Source of the DNA: Magnetospirillum molischianum DSM 120
Lineage (GTDB): Bacteria; Pseudomonadota; Alphaproteobacteria; Rhodospirillales; Magnetospirillaceae
Direction of reading: 5' to 3'
Length of the DNA: 64,000 nucleotides
Assembly: GCF_000294655.1 (NCBI RefSeq)
Contig: NZ_CAHP01000014.1
Location: 285,781 to 349,780, forward strand
The position numbers and the translations under genes were made by a program. This document shows, piece by piece, positions 1-7,984 of the stretch. Numbering within the stretch: the stretch's first letter is position 1; each line of letters starts with the position of its first letter. Below the pieces are notes generated by a model. The model saw only the letters and a program-made list of their open reading frames with translations. It was not told where the DNA came from and searched no databases.

Positions 1-180
1 CCAGCAAATGGCCGCCACCAAAGCGCCAGCCGAGGTTCCAGAGAAGGCGCGGACATCATATTTATTACAAATTTTAGCTTTGACAAAAGCGGTGACCACG
101 CCCGTTGCAACAGCACCAGCCGTGAATGAGCCTCCTTGAAAGGCGATTCCGATCGGTATGCGTTTCGTCTCTTTTGTCAT
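1..180 (-). CDS. Patatin-like phospholipase, N-terminal part (cut by window edge)
   Basis: The reverse strand reads without a stop from an ATG at 180 to the window edge (60 codons). The translation begins MTKETKRIPIGIAFQGG, followed by SFTAGA and, near residue 50, GTSAGAL. A glycine-rich oxyanion segment followed by a G-x-S-x-G nucleophile elbow is the arrangement of patatin-family serine lipases (Ser-Asp dyad); the Asp lies outside the window. The oxyanion segment is unusual: it reads GGS, and no Arg/Lys follows where GGG-x-R/K-G is normal. A GGGAGG ribosome site lies just upstream of the ATG. Codon use is more AT-rich than in neighbouring genes, which may indicate transfer. Family assignment is good; substrate unknown. 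Confidence 0.75.
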   Translation of the reverse strand, partial: MTKETKRIPIGIAFQGGSFTAGAVATGVVTAFVKAKICNKYDVRAFSGTSAGALVAAICW

Positions 181-249
181 GATCCCTCCCCCCAAGGCAT
201 GGCAGGCATAACCTGCCTACAATGTATTAAGCGGACAACGAACAACCAT

Positions 250-282
250 AGAGACGTTTTATTTAGTAAAATAAACGTCTCT
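250..282. repeat. AT-rich palindrome in divergent intergenic region
   Basis: AGAGACGTTT at 250-259 is repeated inverted as AAACGTCTCT at 273-282, with a 13-nt AT-rich centre. It lies between the divergent patatin-like gene (start 180) and the helicase gene (start 418). It could be an operator or a hairpin. No clear U-run follows on either strand, so a terminator is less likely. The rest of 181-417 shows no supportable gene. Confidence 0.45.
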
Positions 283-417
283 GGTTTCAAGGCGTGCCCG
301 CCTCCCCACGCACTCTGCTACGATTGTCAAACGCCTGAGGTCGTTGAAAACCGGACATCCGAGGATGGATACGTCTTTCCTTGAGCCAAGCCCCCCGAGG
401 GGGGATGATCTGGCATC

Positions 418-2892
418 ATGAGCACCAGGACCGATCCGGGGCGGGTTGTCGCCGTTCTCGGCCCCACCAACACCGGAAAAACCCATTTCGCGCTTGAGCG
501 GATGCTCGGCCACACAACCGGCATGATCGGCTTCCCGCTGCGACTGCTTGCCCGCGAGATTTATGACCGCATTGTCCGACTGCGCGGTGCCGGTTCCGTC
601 GCGTTGATCACCGGCGAAGAGCGGATCGTGCCGGCGCATCCACGCTGGTTCGTCTGCACCGTCGAGGCAATGCCGCTCGACCGCCGTGTCGCGTTCCTCG
701 CCATCGACGAAATCCAGCTCTGCGCCGATCCCGAACGTGGTCACGTTTTCACCGACCGTCTGCTGCACGCGCGCGGCGAGGCCGAGACCGCATTCCTTGG
801 TGCCGACACCATCAGGCCGTTACTGCGTCGGTTGGTGCCCGAAATCGAATTCGTGGCACGGCCACGGCTGTCCAACCTGATCCATACCGGCCCGCGCAAG
901 CTCGACCGACTGCCTCCGCGTTCGGTCGTGGTGGCGTTCTCTGCGTCGGAAGTCTACGCCCTGGCCGAAAGCGTCCGCCGGGCGCGCGGGGGAGTCGCCG
1001 TGGTTCTGGGGGCGTTAAGCCCGCGTACCCGCAATGCCCAGGTTGGGCTTTACCAGACCGGCGAGGTCGATTACATCGTCGCCACTGACGCCATCGGCAT
1101 GGGACTTAATCTGGACGTCGATCATGTCGCGTTCGCCAGCCTGTCCAAGTTCGACGGTCGCGCCCCGCGTCCGCTGGCCCCAGCCGAGATAGCCCAGATC
1201 GCAGGCCGTGCCGGTCGCCACATGAACGACGGCAGCTTTGGAACCACCGCCGATGCGGGGCCGCTCGACACCGATCTTGCCCTGGCGGTAGAGAACCACC
1301 GCTTTGAACCGCTCAAGGCGTTGTCGTGGCGCAATGCCGATCTTCGCTTTGCCTCGATTCCAGCACTGCTCGCCAGCCTGGAGCGCCCCCCCAACCGGGC
1401 GGGACTGGTCCGGGCACGCATTGCTGACGATCATCTGGCGCTGACCGCGCTTGCCGCCACCGCCGATATCGCCAGTCTGGCCGTTTCGCCCCAGCGGGTT
1501 CGGCTGCTGTGGGAGGTTTGCCAGATCCCCGATTTCCGCAAGGTAATGGACGAGTCCCATCCTCGCTTGCTCGGCCGGATTTTCAGCCACCTCGCCGGAC
1601 CGGCAGAGCGGCTGCCGACCGACTGGCTGGCGGAGAACATCGCCCGGCTTGACCGCACCGATGGCGAGATCGACACCATCGTTGCCCGCATCGCCGCGAT
1701 TCGCACCTGGACGTTCGTTACCCACCGCGCCAACTGGGTCGATGATCCCAGCCACTGGCAGGGGCTGACCCGTGCGATTGAGGACCGGCTGTCCGACGCT
1801 CTGCACGACCGCCTGACCCATCGCTTCGTTGACCGCCGCACCGCCGTACTGATGCGCCGCCTGCGTCAGCCAGAGGCGATGGCTGCCGAAATCACAGGTC
1901 CGGGCGAGGTGCGGGTGGAAGGCCAGTATGTCGGTCGGCTCGTCGGCTTTGCCTTCGTTCCCGATCAGACCGAGGGAGCCGGCGCGGCCAGAACGGTTGC
2001 CGCCGCCGCCCAGCGTGCGCTGAAAACCGAAATCGTGACCCGGCTCGACCGCCTGCTCTCCGCCGATGAAGCGGCATTCTCCCTGACAGCGGAAGGGATC
2101 ATGTGGGGCGATGCTCTGGTGGCGCGGCTGGAATCCGGTGCCGACCCGTTGCGGCCACAGGCCAATCCTCTGGTCTCCGACCTGATCGAACCGGCCGCGC
2201 GCGAGCGGTTGCGCCGCCGTCTGACCGATATTGTCCAGGGACTGGTCGCCCGCGACCTCGCCCCGCTGATCCAGGCTCGCGCGGCCGGTCTCGACGGCGC
2301 GGCGCGCGGTCTGGTGTACCAGCTCGCCGAAGGATTAGGGTCGCTCGCCTCGGTCACGGCCCGAGGACAGATCGCCGCGCTTGACGAGGCTGGACGAAAG
2401 GCTCTCGCCCGACTCGGCATCCGCCTGGGACGGGAAAGCGTATTCATGCCGACATTACTAAAGCCCAACGCGCAACGTGTCCGCGCCCTGCTGTGGGGGG
2501 TTGGCCAGGACCGTCCTCCCCCGCCCGTCCCAGGGCGACGGGTCGCATTGGCTTGTGACGCCAACATTCCCACCGCGTTCTACGAAGCGGTAGGCTATCC
2601 GGTGCGAGGCGGAATCGCCGTCCGGGCCGATAGCCTCGAACGCTTCGCCGCCGAAGCGCGGCGGCTCGGCCGCAATGGTTCTTTTGCGCTCGAAGCCTCC
2701 CTGACATCGGTGCTGAGACTCTCGCCTGATCTGGTTCTGAAGGTGTTGAGCGGACTCGGCTTTGAACCCGCAGGCACCGAGGGCGGGACGACATTGATGC
2801 GTCCGATCCGTCGCTCGAAACCACGGAACCAGAGGCCCCCCAGGCCCGCCCCGAATTCGCCTTTCGCGGTGCTGTTACAGCGACGGCCATGA
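418..2892 (+). CDS. SUV3-like DEXH-box RNA helicase
   Basis: An 824-aa ATP-dependent helicase of the SUV3 type common in Alphaproteobacteria. Visible motifs are Walker A GPTNTGKTH (residues 15-23), motif II DEIQ (97-100, the Suv3 variant of DEAD), ATDAIGMGLN for motif V and QIAGRAGR for motif VI. The C-terminal third is a helical extension ending in a basic, proline-rich tail (RRSKPRNQRPPRP). In mitochondria SUV3 unwinds RNA for degradation; a role in bacterial RNA turnover or ribosome metabolism is inference. The ATG at 418 has no strong ribosome site close by (GAGGGG lies about 17 nt upstream), so the start is the least certain part. The stop overlaps the region just before the cytochrome gene. 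Confidence 0.88.
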   Translation: MSTRTDPGRVVAVLGPTNTGKTHFALERMLGHTTGMIGFPLRLLAREIYDRIVRLRGAGSVALITGEERIVPAHPRWFVCTVEAMPLDRRVAFLAIDEIQLCADPERGHVFTDRLLHARGEAETAFLGADTIRPLLRRLVPEIEFVARPRLSNLIHTGPRKLDRLPPRSVVVAFSASEVYALAESVRRARGGVAVVLGALSPRTRNAQVGLYQTGEVDYIVATDAIGMGLNLDVDHVAFASLSKFDGRAPRPLAPAEIAQIAGRAGRHMNDGSFGTTADAGPLDTDLALAVENHRFEPLKALSWRNADLRFASIPALLASLERPPNRAGLVRARIADDHLALTALAATADIASLAVSPQRVRLLWEVCQIPDFRKVMDESHPRLLGRIFSHLAGPAERLPTDWLAENIARLDRTDGEIDTIVARIAAIRTWTFVTHRANWVDDPSHWQGLTRAIEDRLSDALHDRLTHRFVDRRTAVLMRRLRQPEAMAAEITGPGEVRVEGQYVGRLVGFAFVPDQTEGAGAARTVAAAAQRALKTEIVTRLDRLLSADEAAFSLTAEGIMWGDALVARLESGADPLRPQANPLVSDLIEPAARERLRRRLTDIVQGLVARDLAPLIQARAAGLDGAARGLVYQLAEGLGSLASVTARGQIAALDEAGRKALARLGIRLGRESVFMPTLLKPNAQRVRALLWGVGQDRPPPPVPGRRVALACDANIPTAFYEAVGYPVRGGIAVRADSLERFAAEARRLGRNGSFALEASLTSVLRLSPDLVLKVLSGLGFEPAGTEGGTTLMRPIRRSKPRNQRPPRPAPNSPFAVLLQRRP

Positions 2893-2942
2893 CACAGATC
2901 CCGCGATTGACCGACGCGATCCGCCCCCGAGGGAGCCAAGCC

Positions 2943-3773
2943 ATGCTTCGCCTCCTCTGCCTTGTGTTCGCTGTCTTTCTCGGCCTCGGCCTTGCCGCCC
3001 AAGCCGCTGAACCGACCCTGACCGTCTCGGATGGCACGACGGAGCGACTCTATAGTCGCTCCGAGCTTCTGACCGATCCCAGAATACGAGAGGTGACAAT
3101 CGCTCCAGACCCGATCTACAGCCGCTCCATGACCTATCGGGCGATCCCGGCGGCCCGCCTGCTGGAGGATCTGAGGCCGGGGGCCGACGACCATATACAG
3201 GTCCGTGCTACCGATGGCTTTTCGGTCAGTATTCCCGTCCGCTTACTGACCCAGGGCGGGTCCGGTGGAGCCGAAGCATTCCTGGCCATCGAGCTGCCCG
3301 AGGCACCATGGCCGGTTCTGCCCGCGAAGAACCAGACGGCTGGTGCCGGGCCGTTTTATCTGGTCTGGCTCCATGCCCCACGCGGCACGATCAGCAGCGA
3401 ATACTGGTCCTATCGCGTTGCCGCCCTCACCGTCGTGGACAGCCCGACCAAGCGCTGGCCGGGTCTTGCTGTGGCGGCCAAGGTGCCGGAGAACGATCCA
3501 ATCCGGCACGGCCTGGAACGCTTTGTCGCGGTTTGCATGGCCTGTCATCGCTTCAATGGCGAAGGAGAGTCCGATCTTGGTCCCGACCTCGGGCGGCCAA
3601 TGAACCCGGTCCACTACTTCCAGCCCGCCGCCCTTCGCCAATTTCTGCGCGATCCGGGGACGATCCGGACTTGGTCCGAACGCAAGATGCCTGCCTTCGC
3701 CAAGGCTGACCTTTCCGATTCCGATATCGAGGCGATCATCGCCTGGCTGAGTTACAAGGCTGGGCGGCGATAA
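2943..3773 (+). CDS. Secreted monohaem cytochrome c with an N-terminal extra domain
   Basis: A 276-aa exported protein. The ATG at 2943 is preferred over the one at 2889, because it places a Sec signal peptide (MLRLLCLVFAVFLGLGLAAQAA) at the N-terminus and has GGGAG upstream. Residues about 23-170 form a domain I cannot name; its order of strands recalls the molybdopterin-oxidoreductase fold, but no cofactor residue can be assigned. The C-terminal 90 residues are a class I cytochrome c: C198-M-A-C-H202 binds haem, and a Met in RKMPAF is the likely sixth ligand. It should act in the periplasm as an electron carrier. The partner is unknown; no dehydrogenase gene is adjacent. Confidence 0.78.
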   Translation: MLRLLCLVFAVFLGLGLAAQAAEPTLTVSDGTTERLYSRSELLTDPRIREVTIAPDPIYSRSMTYRAIPAARLLEDLRPGADDHIQVRATDGFSVSIPVRLLTQGGSGGAEAFLAIELPEAPWPVLPAKNQTAGAGPFYLVWLHAPRGTISSEYWSYRVAALTVVDSPTKRWPGLAVAAKVPENDPIRHGLERFVAVCMACHRFNGEGESDLGPDLGRPMNPVHYFQPAALRQFLRDPGTIRTWSERKMPAFAKADLSDSDIEAIIAWLSYKAGRR

Positions 3774-3831
3774 GGCGGCAGGAAAATTTGCCCGACAAAA
3801 TCAACCGATATCGTGACGATCTGCCGTTACG

Positions 3832-4389
3832 TCATTCGGTAACGATTGGACTCTCCCCAGGCCCACCGCCGCGCCCTCCAGTCAAAAGTGAGTCGTGAAC
3901 CCTGGACTGCTGATCAACATAAACCACCCGTCCATCCCCGGTGATTTCCCACAGAATATAAAGCGGCGACATTGATGCCCGGCACGGTGTCCACACGGCC
4001 TCGGCTCTAGCTCCGGCCCCGGCGGCGGCAAGGTCGAGAGCGGTCTGGGCGCTGACCGGCGGAAAGGGAGCCGTGCCCGGCAGGGTCGCGGTAACGCCCG
4101 GAGCACCGCTTTCGACTTCAATGGTGGCAACGGCGATGGCGTTACCACCGCTATTGTTGAACACGACCAGAAAATACCCGCCGTCGATCCGATCTAGACG
4201 GCGGGTACGAATCGCTTCGGCGGGAACAGCGGCTTCGACGCCCAGTTCTACGCCAGCTCGTTTGATAGCATCGGCGGCGGACAGATCGGCCATGGCTGCG
4301 ATCACTCCGAATGCCACCCGCCCGACCAGAGAGCGAGACAGCGTGAAACCGGGAGGGGGGGTGGATTTGCCCCCCCTCCCGATCGTCAC
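3832..4389 (-). CDS. Hypothetical protein paralogous to the C-terminal domain of the upstream peptidase
   Basis: Up to 185 aa from a GTG at 4389; an ATG at 4293 (residue 33) is an alternative, so the start is uncertain. I recognise no family. The protein aligns by eye with the C-terminal 170 residues of the gene directly upstream (4399-5580). It shares the order RLD...Y-(F/Y)-(L/I)-V, a V-A-T/I-D/E block, and W-(T/K)-P-C-R-(A/E)-S-(M/L)-S-P followed by VYV about 20 residues later. Nine bases separate it from the peptidase stop, so the two are almost surely co-transcribed. A stand-alone copy of a peptidase accessory domain suggests a propeptide, inhibitor or shared-ligand role; this is inference. 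Confidence 0.6.
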   Translation of the reverse strand: MTIGRGGKSTPPPGFTLSRSLVGRVAFGVIAAMADLSAADAIKRAGVELGVEAAVPAEAIRTRRLDRIDGGYFLVVFNNSGGNAIAVATIEVESGAPGVTATLPGTAPFPPVSAQTALDLAAAGAGARAEAVWTPCRASMSPLYILWEITGDGRVVYVDQQSRVHDSLLTGGRGGGPGESPIVTE

Positions 4390-4398
4390 CCCATGATA

Positions 4399-5580
4399 TC
4401 AGATCCCGCGCCCATCATCGTGCAGAGCGGCAAAGACCGGCCCATCGACCCGAACATAGACCTGACGGTTGCCCTGGGTCAGCATCTGGAACGGGAAGAA
4501 CGGAGACAGGGATTCCCGACAAGGCTTCCACACCAGAGTCCGGTGTGGCGTCACGATTTCCGGCCGCAGCCGCAATATTCCGCCCTGATTGGGCAGCTGA
4601 ATGGACAGGTTATGCGTCTGCTTGGTCAGGGCGCTCAGACTGGCTGAGGCAAGCGTCTTGCCTATGCCGGGATGGATCGATGCCTGCAAGTACTCGCCAG
4701 TGTGAGCATCGATGGCAACCACCGCTTTTCCCTGCGGGACAATGTAGTAGTAGCTATCCTGGTGGTCGAGACGCTGGACCAGAATGGGTTCCGAGGCAAC
4801 CGCCCCTCCCTTGAGTTCAAAGGCATCCAACCATGCCGGATTCTTGGCAAGATTATAGTGGGCCACCCCCTCCCTTGCCTTCTGAACCGCTACCTCCGCT
4901 GAAATCAGCGGGCCGCCGGAAACGCGGAGAACATAAGGCAGTGCGGCACCCCGCCCGATCGGGGGCGGGCTGGGGTCACATATGGCGACGAACTTACCGA
5001 CCCAATGCCCTCCCGGCACCCCGGTCATGTAGGTTGAACGCCAAGTGGCATAAGCGATGTGTTCATGGGCGATGCCGCGATTACCCCCGGTACCGCAATT
5101 GTCCGTGGTCGAATGAGGCGGCGGCGATCCAGGCCCGCCTGGAACCGGCGGCCACGGGTTATTCACGTAGAAGGCATTGATGGTAAATGCGTGATCCGTC
5201 GATGACGCCGGAAGAGCACTGATATCAGCACCATGGACGACGATCCAGTGCTGCCAGCCATAGACCAGCGCTGCCGGAGCCACCTTGTAGTGGTGAAGGG
5301 TCCAACAGATCATCCGTGAAATCGAGTCCTCGGTATCCAGGGCATCGAGGACGAAATACTTGCCATTCTGACGATTATTGAGAGTCCAGGTCAGACCATC
5401 AGGTCCAGTTGCCCAACCACCCTCGGCAATACTGTGACTGTGATTATCGTTGTAAAGCCCTACCTGATCCAGTAACGCCCCAGCATTTACGCTGGCCAGG
5501 ATCATCTGCGCCGAAGCCGCACCGCAGAAATAGTCGGTATCCTGCTGATGGTAGGGGGTAGGAACATTGACTGTAACCAT
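4399..5580 (-). CDS. Papain-like (C39-type) cysteine peptidase with C-terminal accessory domain
   Basis: A 393-aa protein. The N-terminal 200 residues look like a C39/papain-like peptidase: TDYFCGAASAQM with Cys19 as nucleophile, HWIVVHG (His111 or His116) as base, and NNPWPP around residue 140 in the Asp/Asn position. There is no signal peptide and no GG-type leader, so it is not simply part of a bacteriocin exporter. Residues about 225-393 form a second domain containing WKPCRESLSP, also found in the next gene. The start ATG is preceded by a near-perfect ribosome site (AAGGAGGTG complement at 5585-5593), implying high translation. Substrate is unknown. Confidence 0.72.
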   Translation of the reverse strand: MVTVNVPTPYHQQDTDYFCGAASAQMILASVNAGALLDQVGLYNDNHSHSIAEGGWATGPDGLTWTLNNRQNGKYFVLDALDTEDSISRMICWTLHHYKVAPAALVYGWQHWIVVHGADISALPASSTDHAFTINAFYVNNPWPPVPGGPGSPPPHSTTDNCGTGGNRGIAHEHIAYATWRSTYMTGVPGGHWVGKFVAICDPSPPPIGRGAALPYVLRVSGGPLISAEVAVQKAREGVAHYNLAKNPAWLDAFELKGGAVASEPILVQRLDHQDSYYYIVPQGKAVVAIDAHTGEYLQASIHPGIGKTLASASLSALTKQTHNLSIQLPNQGGILRLRPEIVTPHRTLVWKPCRESLSPFFPFQMLTQGNRQVYVRVDGPVFAALHDDGRGI

Positions 5581-5677
5581 GCCGCACCTCCTTGATCTTC
5601 GCTGCGCATCGCAGAGACCATCACCTTTGACCCAGCCTATAGAGCGCAGCCCCTCGCAAAATATACACCTAGAGGCT

Positions 5678-5696
5678 TATATCCCTCTCGGATATA
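5678..5696. repeat. Inverted repeat in divergent promoter region
   Basis: TATATCC at 5678-5684 and GGATATA at 5690-5696 form perfect 7-bp arms around ctctc. It lies 98 bp upstream of the C39-like peptidase start (minus strand) and 182 bp upstream of the SH3-like gene (plus strand), within an AT-rich stretch. A regulator site is plausible; nothing further can be said. Confidence 0.35.
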
Positions 5697-5877
5697 TACA
5701 TCAAACGGAAATATACTGGCATTCGGCATAGTTCTTTTGGATAAGACCACCCAAACAAGTCCACCAATGCTGTTGAGTTGTTGTTATCTCGACAAAATCT
5801 AATCACTCTGATCGTGGCGTTATTTTTCGGTGCAAATGGCCGGACAAGCTGGATCAAAGGGGGGCGTGCAGCGCAAA

Positions 5878-6933
5878 ATGAAGGATTGGCCCCTTTCACT
5901 GGCAGCACCCATCTTCTTTCTTCTCGTGGCGGGCGAAGCCTTGGCGACGGCCGATGGCCCGGACCATTATCGTGTCCAGAGCATCGCCGAGGGGGAGGCA
6001 TTGGAAATGCGCACCACCCCCAACCAAGACGCTCCCCGAGTAAATCGCATTCCCGCGAACGCCACGTGCCTGCGCAACCTTGGGTGCCAGGGCGGGATGA
6101 GCTTTGCCGAGTTCAGCACCCTCTCCGAAGACGAAAAACTCCGTCGGGGTGCGGAAAATCCCCGGTGGTGCAAAGTCGAATACCAAAAGACCATCGGCTG
6201 GGTCGAAGGGCGATTTCTGGCTGAAGCGGCATGCACAACAGCGGCTCCCCCTGACGAGGATCGCCGCATCGAGACGATACGGTTCACCGAGGGAACCTCA
6301 TCGACGACTATCCGCAGGCGGATAAAAGGGCGAGAATATGTTGATTATTTACTGCGCGCCAAAGCCGGGCAAACACTAGAAGCATCACTAACCGCGTCGA
6401 ACGGACAGAACTACTTCAACATCAATCCCCCAGGGACGGACGTTTCGATGTTCGTCGGCAGCATGTCCGGCGATCACGTCAAGCGGGTAATTCCAGATGA
6501 TGGGGATTATACCGTTCGCGTTTATCTGATGCGGCCCGCCGCCCGGAGAAACGAATCGAGTGACTACACGCTGCGCCTCAGCCTAACCGGAAAGCCTTTC
6601 ACGGCGCGCCCCGCCTCCAGCGATGCCCTGATTGATGGCACCCCCTTCCATGCTGCGGCAACACTCTCTTGTGCTCTGGGGGCACCCCCAAAGCGCCAGA
6701 ACTGCGAGGCATTTGTGGTTCGTCGCGGTTTTGACGGAACGGCCACCGTGGAAATCCGCTGGACCGAGGGGCCGGTCGAGCGAACTCGCCGCATCCTGTT
6801 TGTCAAAGGCAAGCCGGTCAGCTCGGATGCGCCGGACCCGGTAAGCCATGTGCGGCGGGGAGATCTAACCATCACCCGAATCGGGACCGAGGAACACTTC
6901 GACATTCCCGATGCGTTTGTCGGCGGTGGCTGA
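5878..6933 (+). CDS. Exported SH3-like protein with a lysozyme-inhibitor-like beta domain
   Basis: A 351-aa protein from the ATG at 5878, chosen because it gives a clean signal peptide (PLSLAAPIFFLLVAGEALA). Residues about 30-125 look like an SH3b module (EALEMRTTP, WCKVEYQ, IGWVEGRFL), with cysteines that could pair in the periplasm. Residues about 135-245 (YLLRAKAGQTLEASL, YFNINPPG, DGDYTVRVYLMRPAARR) resemble the PPC/PliG type of beta sandwich seen in inhibitors of g-type lysozyme. The last 110 residues are unassigned. A role in binding or protecting cell wall is inference. It stands alone and diverges from the peptidase pair. Confidence 0.6.
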   Translation: MKDWPLSLAAPIFFLLVAGEALATADGPDHYRVQSIAEGEALEMRTTPNQDAPRVNRIPANATCLRNLGCQGGMSFAEFSTLSEDEKLRRGAENPRWCKVEYQKTIGWVEGRFLAEAACTTAAPPDEDRRIETIRFTEGTSSTTIRRRIKGREYVDYLLRAKAGQTLEASLTASNGQNYFNINPPGTDVSMFVGSMSGDHVKRVIPDDGDYTVRVYLMRPAARRNESSDYTLRLSLTGKPFTARPASSDALIDGTPFHAAATLSCALGAPPKRQNCEAFVVRRGFDGTATVEIRWTEGPVERTRRILFVKGKPVSSDAPDPVSHVRRGDLTITRIGTEEHFDIPDAFVGGG

Positions 6934-7297
6934 CACCTGCCTTTCCGTAACGAGGGAAGGGGCGCACGCCTGATCGGAACAGATCAATTATCGATAACGT
7001 CGAATTTACGACACCAAAACTCCCCCTTTGATTGACCCAATGTTTTTGCCAAGCTCGTTCAATTGCAAGTTACAAAAAATCTAATCGCCAAATCGGTAAA
7101 AAATATCATACAATCATGGCCTTAGCGTACATCAATCAAGTAAAATTCTACTTAAAAAAGAATCAATAAGGACAAAAACTACCAACCGCGACAAGAATAA
7201 TAAAAAGTTTGATATAAAATAGAGTTAAATTTAATTAACTGTAAATAAATTGAAAATGTAAGCTTGCTTTTCACTCATCAGTAATTGAGGGATGTCA
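6934..7297. other. AT-rich intergenic leader upstream of chemotaxis operon 1
   Basis: 364 bases without a gene. From about 7000 to 7285 the sequence is markedly AT-rich, with many A- and T-tracts, in an otherwise GC-rich region. It must carry the promoter of the STAS-cheY-cheA operon. Several TTGCAA/TATAAA-like hexamers occur, but the composition makes them unreliable, and I do not assign a -35/-10 pair. The tail TTGAGG at 7285-7290 is the ribosome site of the STAS gene. Confidence 0.5.
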
Positions 7298-7615
7298 ATG
7301 CATCTGAATGAAGACGCAGAGACCCTTGTCTTCTCGGGTGATTTGGCTCTCCCCCGAGCTGAGGAAATGCGAGACACCTTACTTGCCGCGCTCGATGGTG
7401 GGCGGTCGGTGGTAATCGACATTTCCCAAACAACCGAACTCGATCTCAGCACGATTCAACTGATCCTGGCTGCCCGCCTGAGTGCAGAGCGTCGGGGGGT
7501 ATCGTTGCGGCTGAAAAGCCCGGCGGACGGTGCTCTGGCCGCAACCTTGCTGGCGGCTGGACTGACCGGAGGCCCGCTCTCCACGGACAGCCAGTTCTGG
7601 ACGGAAGGCACCTAA
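7298..7615 (+). CDS. STAS-domain protein of chemotaxis operon 1
   Basis: A 105-aa single STAS domain (anti-sigma-factor antagonist fold). The N-terminal strands TLVFSGDLALPRAEEMRDTLLAAL and the central VVIDISQTTELDLSTIQLILAARL are characteristic; the conserved phospho-acceptor Ser of SpoIIAA is replaced by Asp-Leu-Ser (DLSTIQ). The ATG at 7298 is chosen over the one at 7292, because TTGAGG then lies 7 nt upstream. It is the first gene of the operon, 3 bp before cheY. STAS proteins head several alphaproteobacterial chemotaxis-like operons, but their job there is not settled. The same gene order opens operon 2. Confidence 0.8.
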   Translation: MHLNEDAETLVFSGDLALPRAEEMRDTLLAALDGGRSVVIDISQTTELDLSTIQLILAARLSAERRGVSLRLKSPADGALAATLLAAGLTGGPLSTDSQFWTEGT

Positions 7616-7618
7616 GCG

Positions 7619-7984
7619 ATGGCGAAGACAATCCTGTGCGTCGATGATTCTTCCAGCATGCGCCTGATGGTCAAGATGGCCTTGACCGGAGCGGGCTACG
7701 ATGTGATCGAGGCCTGTGACGGCAAGGACGCCCTGGGAAAAGCCCAAGCGGGCGGCGTCAGCATGGTTCTGACCGATCTCAATATGCCAAACATGGACGG
7801 TCTCAGTCTGATCCGCGCGTTGCGGGCGCTCCCGACATACAAGGGAGTGCCGATTATCTTCCTGACCACCGAATCCGACGAATCCAAAAAGGCCGAGGCC
7901 AGGTCCGCCGGAGCCACCGCCTGGATCGTCAAACCGTTCCAGGAAAGCCAGTTGCTGGGCGTGGTTAAGAAGGTCATCGGATGA
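7619..7984 (+). CDS. cheY: CheY-type response regulator, operon 1
   Basis: A 121-aa receiver domain with no output domain. Acidic pocket Asp9-Asp10, phospho-acceptor Asp53 (LTDLNMPNMDG), Thr83/84 in FLTTE, and Lys105 in VKPF are all present, so it should be phosphorylated by the CheA encoded next. Its stop overlaps the cheA start by 4 bp (ATGA), implying translational coupling. It could act on the flagellar switch or on a non-flagellar output. The paralogue in operon 2 has the same length and invariant residues at identical positions. Confidence 0.9.
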   Translation: MAKTILCVDDSSSMRLMVKMALTGAGYDVIEACDGKDALGKAQAGGVSMVLTDLNMPNMDGLSLIRALRALPTYKGVPIIFLTTESDESKKAEARSAGATAWIVKPFQESQLLGVVKKVIG

